Shown: in pieces, positions 8,679 through 15,932 of the stretch
How positions within the stretch are numbered: the stretch's first letter is position 1
Layout: each line of letters opens with the position of its first letter
DNA from: JAWWPY01 sp033854735
GTDB lineage: Bacteria; Actinomycetota; Actinomycetes; Streptosporangiales; Streptosporangiaceae
Length of the DNA: 64,000 bases
Assembly (NCBI GenBank): GCA_033854735.1
Contig: JAWWPY010000482.1
Coordinates: 1-64,000, forward strand
Reading direction: 5' to 3'
Notes under the pieces: model-generated
What the model was told of the DNA's origin: nothing
The model's input: the letters and a program-made list of their open reading frames with translations, nothing else
Databases searched by the model: none
Translations under genes and position numbers: made by a program

Positions 8679-9422
8679 CTAGCAGTGGGCGGCGATATCC
8701 CGGGCCCGGCGCAGATCCTCGTGGTTGTCGACCTCGACCCAGTCCGTGGCACCGATCGGCGCCACGGCGACCGCTTCACCACGGTCGGTGAATTCCTGGT
8801 ATCCATCCTCGTAATAGAGGCCTGGATCGCGGCGCCAGGTCGCCTCGAGCGCGCTGGCCAGCGGGACCGCGGCGGCCGGGCCGATCAGGGTGGCCCCGAT
8901 ATACTCCGCGGCGGCCTGGGCCGGGTCCATCTGCTTGGTGATCCTGGCCAGCAGGCCGCGCTCGTCGAGGACCACCTTCATCTCCTCGTCACCGAGCCGC
9001 TTGACGTTGTCCACCGCCAGGATGAGGTCAGCGGATCCGCCCTCCGCCTGGGCCGCCAGGAGGGTCTTCTCCACGCTGACCGGGTGCACGGTGTCGCCAT
9101 TGACGAGCAGGACGCCGCCGGCGAAGTACTCACGGGCCAGCCAGAGCGAGTAGGCGTTGTTCCATTCCTGGGCGCGATCGTTGTGCACCAGGGTGAGCGT
9201 CACCCCGTGGGTGGCCTCCAGGCCTGCTGCCCGCTCGCTGATCACGCCCGCGCAGTGGCCGACCACGATCACTACCTCACGCAGCCCCACGGCGGCGAGG
9301 TTACGCAGCGCGATATCGAGGATGGTGGTCTTCCCCGCCACGGGAAGCAGTGTCTTCGGCAGCACGTCAGTATCGGGGCGGAGCCGTCGCCCGGCACCGG
9401 CAGCCAGCACCATGCCGATCAC
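8679..9422 (-). CDS. Nucleotidyltransferase, phosphocholine/inositol-phosphate cytidylyltransferase-like
   Basis: A 247-residue GT-A-like nucleotidyltransferase: signature MVLAAGAGRRLRPDTDVLPK then TLLPVAGKTTILD, metal-binding LLVNGDTVH, and C-terminal DWVEVDNHEDLRRA. It resembles LicC and the IPCT enzymes that make CDP-inositol. The GTG start (9422) overlaps the DUF5941 stop as GTGA and has AGGAG 7 nt upstream; longer in-frame versions would run far into DUF5941. Next to a CDP-alcohol phosphotransferase, CTP is the likely nucleotide donor, but the sugar or polyol phosphate is not determined. Confidence 0.87.
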   Translation of the reverse strand: MIGMVLAAGAGRRLRPDTDVLPKTLLPVAGKTTILDIALRNLAAVGLREVVIVVGHCAGVISERAAGLEATHGVTLTLVHNDRAQEWNNAYSLWLAREYFAGGVLLVNGDTVHPVSVEKTLLAAQAEGGSADLILAVDNVKRLGDEEMKVVLDERGLLARITKQMDPAQAAAEYIGATLIGPAAAVPLASALEATWRRDPGLYYEDGYQEFTDRGEAVAVAPIGATDWVEVDNHEDLRRARDIAAHC

Positions 9423-10930
9423 CGGCGCTCTCCTTCGCTGATAGGGGGCTCCCTGACGGCGAGCCATCCGGACACGCTGACCCTGCACAAGAGCAACCCA
9501 AGATACGCCGTCAGCGCCAGGTAAGCGAACGTGACGAAGCCAAGCACCGCGGCCAGCCCGACCAGCACGAGCCGGCCGTCCCAGCCCAGCCCGGACGGCT
9601 GCGCGGGCCACCCGGCCTGCTGCGAGGCCCGGCGCGTGACGTCCAGCTGGCGCAGAGCTACCACGCTGATCATCCCGAACATGACCGGCCCCGGGACGCC
9701 GCCGGAGAGGCCGAGCGCGACCAGGAAGATGTACTGCCCGACCAGCAGCATCAGCGGCACGAGCCAGTCGAGGCGGCCATCATGCGGATGGCCGGCGCCG
9801 GGAGCGGCGAGCAGCATGGCCGCGACCGGGGCGAGCAGCAGGACGCCGGTCAGATTGCCGAGCCCGAGGGCAGCCAGCAGGACAATCGCGGACAGTCCGG
9901 CCAGTGCGGGAGGCAGCGGCATCAGCTGGCCGCGGACGAGCCTGCCGACCAGCCGCGCGGCCGGCCCGTCGTCCCGGCAGGCAGCGATGCCGCCGGCCGG
10001 CCGGCCCGGCGCCCAGAGCCTCTGGGCCAGTTCCCAGGCCGCGGCGGCGGCGCCCCAGACAATGAGGGCCAGGAAGGTGATCCGCGCGCCCCAGAGCGGT
10101 GCCGTCACGGCGATCACCACGGTCCGCTCACCCGTTGACAGGGCGATCAGCCGCCCGGCCAGGAGGGAGAGCGGTGAGCGGGCCTGGAGTTCCGCCGCCC
10201 GGGCATGCTGGCCCCGAGCCGACTGGATCTCGGCCGCCGGGATCCGGGCCGACTGGATCTCGGCCGCCGGGATCTCGGCCGACTGGATCCGGGCCGGCCG
10301 GATCCGGGTCAGCCGGCCGAGCCGGGCGAGCTGGCAGATGGAGAGCGTGATCGCCGCGTCGGTCGCCAGCAGCCAGATACCATGCCGCTGGCTGGCGCGC
10401 GCACCCACTGCGAGCCCCGCGTAAACCGCGAGTTCTCCCACCGCCGCGCCGGTGCCGCCGAGCCAGCCCTCCCAACTAGCCAGCAGGGGGTTGGCCTGCA
10501 AGGGGTTGGCCTGCACCGGGTTGGCCAGCACGGGATTGGCCTGCACGGGATTGGCCTGCACGGGATTGGCCAGCACGGGACCGGCCAGCACGGGACCGGC
10601 CAGCACGGGACCGGCCAGCACGGGACCGGCCAGCACGGGACCGGCCAGCACGGGCGGCGCCGCGACAGCAGCCGCCGCGTCGCCCTGAGCGAATCCCCCG
10701 CCGTCGCGGGCGGCGACAAGCTGGGCCCGGATCCGGCGGGCCAGGTACCCGGCGCACAGCGCCAGCCCCCCGGTGACCGCCGCGAGCCGTGTCTCCGAGG
10801 TGAACCAGGCCGCGGCGCAGAGGCTGCAGGCCAGCCCGATCCCGGTGAGCGCGTTCGGTGCCAGTGATCGGCGGGCGGCCCAGCCAGCCATCCGGCGGGG
10901 AAGCACGCCGACGGCTGCGACCACGGTCAT
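9419..10930 (-). CDS. DUF5941-type membrane protein with two tandem-repeat inserts
   Basis: A 503-residue polytopic protein. The N-terminal SLAPNALTGIGLACSLCA segment resembles the start of CDP-alcohol phosphotransferases, and the family (DUF5941) is usually encoded beside such enzymes. Two low-complexity inserts interrupt it: about 12 five-residue units of the PVLAG/PVQAN type, and six units of the RIQSA/EIPAA type, each from 15-bp DNA repeats. ATG at 10930 has GAGGAGGG upstream. First gene of the six-gene minus-strand operon, divergent from the IspD/TarI gene with 148 bp between. Role unknown; context suggests membrane lipid or polymer head-group synthesis. Confidence 0.82.
   Translation of the reverse strand: MTVVAAVGVLPRRMAGWAARRSLAPNALTGIGLACSLCAAAWFTSETRLAAVTGGLALCAGYLARRIRAQLVAARDGGGFAQGDAAAAVAAPPVLAGPVLAGPVLAGPVLAGPVLAGPVLANPVQANPVQANPVLANPVQANPLQANPLLASWEGWLGGTGAAVGELAVYAGLAVGARASQRHGIWLLATDAAITLSICQLARLGRLTRIRPARIQSAEIPAAEIQSARIPAAEIQSARGQHARAAELQARSPLSLLAGRLIALSTGERTVVIAVTAPLWGARITFLALIVWGAAAAAWELAQRLWAPGRPAGGIAACRDDGPAARLVGRLVRGQLMPLPPALAGLSAIVLLAALGLGNLTGVLLLAPVAAMLLAAPGAGHPHDGRLDWLVPLMLLVGQYIFLVALGLSGGVPGPVMFGMISVVALRQLDVTRRASQQAGWPAQPSGLGWDGRLVLVGLAAVLGFVTFAYLALTAYLGLLLCRVSVSGWLAVREPPISEGERR
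10218..10307. repeat. 15-bp minisatellite, six units, inside DUF5941 gene
   Basis: Six contiguous 15-bp units alternating between GCCGACTGGATCTCG and GCCGCCGGGATCCGG types. Length is a multiple of three, so the reading frame is kept and the protein gains a five-residue repeat. Confidence 0.9.
10479..10654. repeat. 15-bp minisatellite, about 12 units, inside DUF5941 gene
   Basis: Roughly twelve 15-bp units. The right-hand five are near-identical GGGACCGGCCAGCAC copies; the left-hand ones have drifted to GGGATTGGCCTGCAC and GGGTTGGCCTGCAAG. The gradient of divergence suggests recent expansion at the right end. Confidence 0.92.
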
Positions 10931-11078
10931 GCCCGCCCTCCTCGTGGTCCGCCAGCCCAGCCGGTGATCCACTGATCCGAGACTTTCCGTACCCGCTCCG
11001 CTACGCACCGTACCCTCCCGGCGCACATCGGCGCTGCCCGCACGGCCAGGTCCGGCCGGCCCGGGTAGAGTCCGCCTC

Positions 11079-11834
11079 ATGCGGACGGTGGCGGTCGTGC
11101 TCGCGGGCGGCTCTGGCCAGCGGTTCGGCTCCGGACTGCCGAAGCAGTTGCTCCCGCTTACCGGCCGGACCCTGATCGAGCACTCGGTCGCGGCCTTCGA
11201 GGAGGCCCCTGACGTGGCCGCCGTCCTGGTCGTCATGGCGGCCGGGCACTCCACGCACGTCGCCGAACTGCTGAAGGCCGGCGGCTACCAGAAGGTCATG
11301 GGCGTCATCGAGGGCGGCGCCAGCCGCCCCGATTCCACCTGGCGGGCCATCGCGGAACTGTGCCGCACGGACCTGGGCCCCACCAACCTGGGCCGCACCG
11401 ACCTGGGCCGCACCGACCTGGGCCAGGAAGAGTGCGATGTGCTCTTCCACGACGCCGCGCGGCCACTGGTCGACCAGCGCATCATCGCGGACTGCGTGCG
11501 TGCGCTGCGAACGCATGAGGCGGTCGGCGTCGTGGTCCCGGCGTCCGACACGATCGTGATCGTGGACAACGACGTCATGACGTCGATGCCGCGTCGGGAC
11601 CGGATGCGCCACTGCCAGACACCGCAGGGTTTCCGGCTCCAGGTGATCCGCCGCGCGTACGAACTCGCGCTGGCCGACCCGGCCTTCACCGACCTGGCTT
11701 CCACCGACGACTGCGGGGTCGTGCTGCGCTACCTGCCCGAAGTGACGATCGCCGTGGTGCCGGGGAGCGAGCGGAACATGAAGATCACCTACCCGGATGA
11801 TCTCAGGGTCGCGGAGTCTCTGCTCAAGCACTAA
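11079..11834 (+). CDS. IspD/TarI-family cytidylyltransferase
   Basis: A 251-residue cytidylyltransferase with the family signature VVLAGGSGQRFGSGLPKQ, CTP-binding and active-site stretches (FHDAARPLVDQRI, RHCQTPQGFR) and a C-terminal KITYPDDLRVAE. IspD makes CDP-methylerythritol for isoprenoids; TarI makes CDP-ribitol for teichoic acid. The genes directly downstream carry CDP-glycerol/CDP-ribitol polymerase domains, so the TarI-like role is preferred, as inference. A four-unit five-residue insert (T-D-L-G-R type) sits between the substrate loop and the HDAARP motif, from 15-bp tandem DNA repeats. ATG at 11079 follows a weak ribosome-binding region. Confidence 0.85.
   Translation: MRTVAVVLAGGSGQRFGSGLPKQLLPLTGRTLIEHSVAAFEEAPDVAAVLVVMAAGHSTHVAELLKAGGYQKVMGVIEGGASRPDSTWRAIAELCRTDLGPTNLGRTDLGRTDLGQEECDVLFHDAARPLVDQRIIADCVRALRTHEAVGVVVPASDTIVIVDNDVMTSMPRRDRMRHCQTPQGFRLQVIRRAYELALADPAFTDLASTDDCGVVLRYLPEVTIAVVPGSERNMKITYPDDLRVAESLLKH
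11364..11423. repeat. 15-bp minisatellite, four units, inside IspD/TarI gene
   Basis: Four contiguous copies of CGCACCGACCTGGGC with few changes; the last two are identical. In frame, adding about 20 residues to an otherwise standard-length enzyme. Confidence 0.92.
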
Positions 11835-11911
11835 TCCAGCCTGTCCCGCACGGCGGCGCGTTCAGTCGCCGGCTCAGCTCGTTTGCGGCACGTTGCGGCG
11901 ACATTCACCTC

Positions 11912-11963
11912 AACAGTGGCAAACTGTTCTCCTTGCGACGATATAAACCCCGTGGTTTGATAC
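11912..11963 (+). promoter_or_regulatory. Promoter of first GT2-glycerophosphotransferase gene
   Basis: TTGCGA (11933-11938), a 17-bp spacer and TTTGAT (11956-11961). A GGCAAA-N2-GTTC element lies just upstream inside the inverted repeat AACAGT-GGCAA-ACTGTT (11912-11928). The same elements, at identical spacing over 46 bp, precede the paralogue at 15933, so the assignment rests on conservation between duplicated promoters as well as on the boxes. Confidence 0.65.
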
Positions 11964-11992
11964 GGTCCGTGTCTCCAGGAACGCGGTTTCGC

Positions 11993-12019
11993 TAGGGCGT
12001 GTCCCCGGGACACGCCCTA
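11993..12019. promoter_or_regulatory. 13-bp perfect inverted repeat in the 5' leader
   Basis: TAGGGCGTGTCCC, one C, then its exact reverse complement. It lies about 30 nt after the predicted -10 box and about 50 nt before the GTG start. The near-absent loop argues for a protein-bound operator more than an RNA hairpin. No T-tract follows. Confidence 0.6.
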
Positions 12020-12069
12020 ACACGGGGGCCCTGGGAGACCAAGCCACAAGTCCTGGAGGTGCGTGCCCC

Positions 12070-15000
12070 GTGCCGGCGCTCAGCGTTGTGGTGCCGTTTC
12101 GCAACGCGGAGCGGCACATGGGGGCGCTGCTTGAGTCCATGGCCAGGCAGACTTTCGCTGACCTCGAAGTCATCATGGTCGATGACGGGTCCGACGACGG
12201 AAGCACCGTCATCGCGAAGAGCTACGCGACCCGCGACCCGCGGTTCCACCTGGTCCAGCAGCACGCTCAGGGCAGCGGTCCCGGACCGGCCAGGAATGCA
12301 GGTGTCGCCCACGCCACCGGCACGTACCTGGCCTTTGCCGACAGCGACGGCCTGGTCGCCCCGCGCGCCTACGAGCTACTTACCCGTTCGCTGGCGGAGA
12401 CGGGTTCGGACATGGCCTGCGGCGGCGTGGCCCGGATCGGCCCGGAGGGAATCAGCGCGCCCGGAGCGCAGGACGAACTGTTCCGCAAGGCGACGCCGCG
12501 CACGCACGTGTCCCAGCGCCCCGCCTTGCTGCAGGACCAGGCCTGCTGGAACAAGGTCTACCTGCGGTCGTTCTGGGACTCCCGCGGGCTTGAGTTCCCC
12601 GGCCCGGCCGATGCGGTCGCACCGGTCATGATCCGGGCTCACGTGCTCGCGTCGTCCGTGGACGTTCTCCGCGACCTGGTCTACTACTGGCGGGATCCCG
12701 GCGATCCCTCCGCTGCGCAGCCCGCTGACCAGATGCCGGACATCGAGCGGCGGATGGCCGCCGTGGCCAGCGTGGCTTCCTTCCTGCAGGCCAGCGGGCC
12801 CGCGCTCAAGCCGGCCTACGACCGGACCGTGCTGAACGGCGACCTCACCACGCTGGTCGCTGCCTTCGAGCTGGCCGGCGCGGCGGAGCGGGCCCGGATC
12901 GCCGAACTCGCCGCCAGCTACCTGCGCGATGTCGAGGACTCTGCCTACCGGGACGTCCCCGCCATCCGGCGGCTGCATTACCACCTGCTCAGCCACGGAA
13001 TGCTGGCGGAACTGCTCGAAGTGCTCCGCTTCGCCCGGCGCGGCGACCTCGCCAACGCCCCGGTCCTGTCGCGCGGAGACCGCCGGCTGCGGTGGTGCGC
13101 CGCCTACCCGTTCTTCCGTGACCCGACGCTCGCCATCCCTGACAAGGTCTACGACGTCACCAGCGAGATGACGCTCAATGCCGGCCTGGACACGGTCACC
13201 TGGCGTGAAGGCAGGCTGCGCATCGAGGGTCACGCGTACATCCGCCACCTCAGCTCGGCCACCAAGGGCGAGTGCACCATCCGGGCGTCGCTGCGCCATG
13301 CCAGGGCCCGCCGGACCATCCGGCTCCCGGTGGAACACATCTTCCGCCCGGACGTCACCGCACTTTCCCGCCACGGCGCGGTCAGCTACGACTGGTCCGG
13401 CTTCGCGGTCGAGATCGAGCCGCAGCGGCTGGCCACCCTGCCCGGCGTGTGGCGCGCCGCGAACTGGGAGCTGATAGTGCAGGTGACCGGGCCGGGTATG
13501 CGCCGGAAAGGCCCGGTCAGCAGTGTGCGGCCCGGCTCCGCGCAATGGCCCGAGGGTCGCTGGGTCACCGACAGTGTGTGGGTGCAGCCCGCGCCCGAGC
13601 AGGACGGCCGGTTCGTCATCCAGGGCCGCCGGGTCACCGCGTTCGTGACCGGCTGCCACCCCCGCGAAGGCGCTTTCGAGATCGAGGGCTGGACCAGCGC
13701 ACCCCTCACGTCCGGCGCCACGCTGGTGATCTCCCAGCGCCGGGGCGGCGGCAAGGCGGTCAGGGTTCCCGCCGGGATACTGGCGCCCGGCCCAGGCCCG
13801 GCCGCCAGGGACAGCAGCGGCGGCCGGGCCGGCTTCCGGGCCCGGATACCGGCTTCCGCGCTGATCATTCCCGCGGACACGGCCGACCCGATCGCCCAGG
13901 CGACGCGCGCCCATACCGACTTCCCCTGGGACGTCTCGATCAACCCGGGCGGCGGAGCCCCGGTGACACGGCTGGCGAGCGCGCCCGCGACGGCCGGAGC
14001 ACGCCTGGGCCACGGCGGGCGGGAGGTCACCGCGATCGTCAGCCACTTCGGCTACCTGTCCCTGATCGAGCGCGCGGCCCGCCCGGTGATCACCGAACTG
14101 GACTGGGCTGGCCCGGACGGGCAGGCCGGGCAGCGGCTGGTCCTGCGCGGGGATCACACCGACCCGGCCAGCAGGCCGGACGGGATCGTGCTGCGGCACA
14201 CCGGGTCAGGCCAGCAGCACATGCTCCCGCTGACCTGGCATGGAGACACCTTCGCCGCGGAACTCAGCCCCGGCGCCATGCCCGGCCTGGCCGGCCCGCT
14301 GCCCCTGGCCAGCGGCAACTGGCAGTTGCTGGCCCGCACCGGGCCGGGCGAGGTAACCGTCGCGGTGGCCCGGCGGCTGCTGCCCGGCCTGCCCGGCTAC
14401 CACCCGGTTGGCCTGCACGAGGTGGAGGCACAGCCCTACCGGACCGACGCGATGCGGCTGAACGTGCGCACCACGGCGGCCCTCGACGAGCGGGGCCGCT
14501 ACGCGCAGCGCCAGCTACGCACCCAGGACTACCCGAAAGCCCTCAGCCAGCCGCTGCGCGACCTCGCGGTCTTCGACAGCTTCGGTGGCCAGCACTACTC
14601 GTGCAACCCGCGCGCCATTTACGAAGAGGTACGGCGCCGCTACCCCGAGCTTGACTGCGCGTGGATCACCCACGACGGCCAGTTCACTGTCACCGGCGGT
14701 GGCCGGGTAGTGCTCGCGAACAGCCGGGAGCACTACGACGCGCTGGCCCAGGCCCGTTATGTGATCTTCAACGACATGCTGCCGCCCTGGTTCCGGAAGC
14801 GAGACGGCCAGACGTGCCTGCAGACCTGGCACGGCACCCCGCTGAAGCGCATCGGCTTCGATATCGCCCAGCCGCAGTTCGGCACCGGTCTGATCTACAA
14901 CGACCTGCTCCGCGACGATGTCAGCCACTGGGACCTTCTGCTGTCCCCGAACGGGTTCAGCACCCCCGTCTTCCGCCGCGCGTTCGGCTACGACGGCGAG

Positions 15001-15669
15001 ATCGTGGAAAGCGGCTACCCGCGCAACGACCCACTGCACGGGTCTTCACCCGGGCCACAGCGCGGGCCAGATCGCGAGCAGCGCGCCGCCGCCGTCCGGC
15101 AGCGGCTCGGCCTGCCGGACGGCAAGCGTGTCGTGCTGTACGCGCCCACCTGGCGTGACGACGCCGCCATCCAGGAGGGGCGTTACCAGTTCGACCTCCG
15201 GCTCGATCTGGCCGCCGCGGCCGATGCCCTCGGCGGTGACCACGTCCTGCTGCTGCGCCTGCACACCAAGGCGCGCCGTAACCCACTCGACGCGGCGGAC
15301 GGGTTCGTGCTCGACGTCACCCGCTACCCCGACATCACCGATCTCTATCTCATTAGCGACGTGCTGGTCACCGACTACTCGTCCACCATGTTCGACTTCG
15401 CCGGGACCGGCCGGCCGATGCTCTTTTTTACCTACGATCTGGAGCGCTACCGGGACAAGCTGCGCGGGTTCTACTTCGACTTCGAGGCCGAGGCACCGGG
15501 CCCGCTGCTGGCCACCTCCGCCGAGGTCATCGAAGCGCTCCGGGACACCAGCGGGATCCCGGACAGCTACGCCGGCGCCTACCAGGCGTTCGCCGCGAAG
15601 TACGCCGCGCTCGAGGACGGCCAGGCGGCCGGGCGGGTCGTCGACCGGCTTTTCCGGGGCAGGGCGTAG
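12070..15669 (+). CDS. GT2 - CDP-glycerol glycerophosphotransferase fusion (teichoic acid synthase), copy 1
   Basis: A 1199-residue bifunctional protein. Residues 1-220 are a GT2 domain (LSVVVPFRNAERH, VIMVDDGSDDGS, GPARNAGVAHATG, FADSDG). A middle region to about residue 820 is beta-rich and unassigned. The C-terminal third is a CDP-glycerol:polyglycerophosphate glycerophosphotransferase (PF04464) domain with WHGTPLKRIGF, SGYPRNDPL, VLYAPTWRDD and VLVTDYSSTMFDFAGTGRPM. Such domains polymerise glycerol- or ribitol-phosphate teichoic chains at the inner membrane face. Unlike copy 2, the GT2 acidic ED motif is missing (ADAVAPV instead of LYEDGPV), so the sugar-transfer half may be inactive. GTG start with GGAGG about 10 nt upstream. 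Confidence 0.93.
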   Translation: MPALSVVVPFRNAERHMGALLESMARQTFADLEVIMVDDGSDDGSTVIAKSYATRDPRFHLVQQHAQGSGPGPARNAGVAHATGTYLAFADSDGLVAPRAYELLTRSLAETGSDMACGGVARIGPEGISAPGAQDELFRKATPRTHVSQRPALLQDQACWNKVYLRSFWDSRGLEFPGPADAVAPVMIRAHVLASSVDVLRDLVYYWRDPGDPSAAQPADQMPDIERRMAAVASVASFLQASGPALKPAYDRTVLNGDLTTLVAAFELAGAAERARIAELAASYLRDVEDSAYRDVPAIRRLHYHLLSHGMLAELLEVLRFARRGDLANAPVLSRGDRRLRWCAAYPFFRDPTLAIPDKVYDVTSEMTLNAGLDTVTWREGRLRIEGHAYIRHLSSATKGECTIRASLRHARARRTIRLPVEHIFRPDVTALSRHGAVSYDWSGFAVEIEPQRLATLPGVWRAANWELIVQVTGPGMRRKGPVSSVRPGSAQWPEGRWVTDSVWVQPAPEQDGRFVIQGRRVTAFVTGCHPREGAFEIEGWTSAPLTSGATLVISQRRGGGKAVRVPAGILAPGPGPAARDSSGGRAGFRARIPASALIIPADTADPIAQATRAHTDFPWDVSINPGGGAPVTRLASAPATAGARLGHGGREVTAIVSHFGYLSLIERAARPVITELDWAGPDGQAGQRLVLRGDHTDPASRPDGIVLRHTGSGQQHMLPLTWHGDTFAAELSPGAMPGLAGPLPLASGNWQLLARTGPGEVTVAVARRLLPGLPGYHPVGLHEVEAQPYRTDAMRLNVRTTAALDERGRYAQRQLRTQDYPKALSQPLRDLAVFDSFGGQHYSCNPRAIYEEVRRRYPELDCAWITHDGQFTVTGGGRVVLANSREHYDALAQARYVIFNDMLPPWFRKRDGQTCLQTWHGTPLKRIGFDIAQPQFGTGLIYNDLLRDDVSHWDLLLSPNGFSTPVFRRAFGYDGEIVESGYPRNDPLHGSSPGPQRGPDREQRAAAVRQRLGLPDGKRVVLYAPTWRDDAAIQEGRYQFDLRLDLAAAADALGGDHVLLLRLHTKARRNPLDAADGFVLDVTRYPDITDLYLISDVLVTDYSSTMFDFAGTGRPMLFFTYDLERYRDKLRGFYFDFEAEAPGPLLATSAEVIEALRDTSGIPDSYAGAYQAFAAKYAALEDGQAAGRVVDRLFRGRA

Positions 15670-15719
15670 GCCCGGCTTCAGGGCTGCGCAGGCCGGCGTG
15701 CTGCGGTCCAGCGATCAGC

Positions 15720-15785
15720 CCAGGTCAGGCCCAGATCAAGCCTAGGTCAAGACCAGATCCAGCCCAGATCAAGTCCGGGTCACTT
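15720..15785. repeat. Six phased 11-bp direct repeats
   Basis: Six contiguous 11-bp units with consensus CCAGATCAAGC (variants CCAGGTCAGGC, CTAGGTCAAGA, CCAGATCCAGC, CCAGATCAAGT, CCGGGTCACTT). They are non-coding, end about 60 bp before the -35 box of the second GT2-glycerophosphotransferase gene, and are spaced by about one helical turn. Confidence 0.85.
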
Positions 15786-15829
15786 GTGTTGATCTTTCCT
15801 GTGTGTTAATGCGTTTTTCACTATCTGCC

Positions 15830-15875
15830 GGCAAAGCGTTCATGTTGCACTGGTAATGGCCGCATGATTTGATAC
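15830..15875 (+). promoter_or_regulatory. Promoter of second GT2-glycerophosphotransferase gene
   Basis: TTGCAC (15845-15850), 17-bp spacer, TTTGAT (15868-15873), preceded by GGCAAA-N2-GTTC at 15830. Matches the promoter of the upstream paralogue element by element at the same spacing. The leader contains a CACGGG-TTTCT-CCCGTG hairpin and an ACACCCC stretch able to pair with GGGGTGT at the start codon. Confidence 0.65.
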
Positions 15876-15932
15876 ACCCCTGTATGTCTCTTGATCACCT
15901 GATCGCACGGGTTTCTCCCGTGATCCCCGGGG

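Noticed and set aside
10479..10654. Repeat array considered as CRISPR
   Set aside because: Units are 15 bp, contiguous without spacers and read in frame as protein.
12376..14199. 607-codon open frame antisense to the first GT2-glycerophosphotransferase gene
   Set aside because: A by-product of high GC3 on the sense strand; the sense frame has full family motifs and the antisense product resembles nothing.
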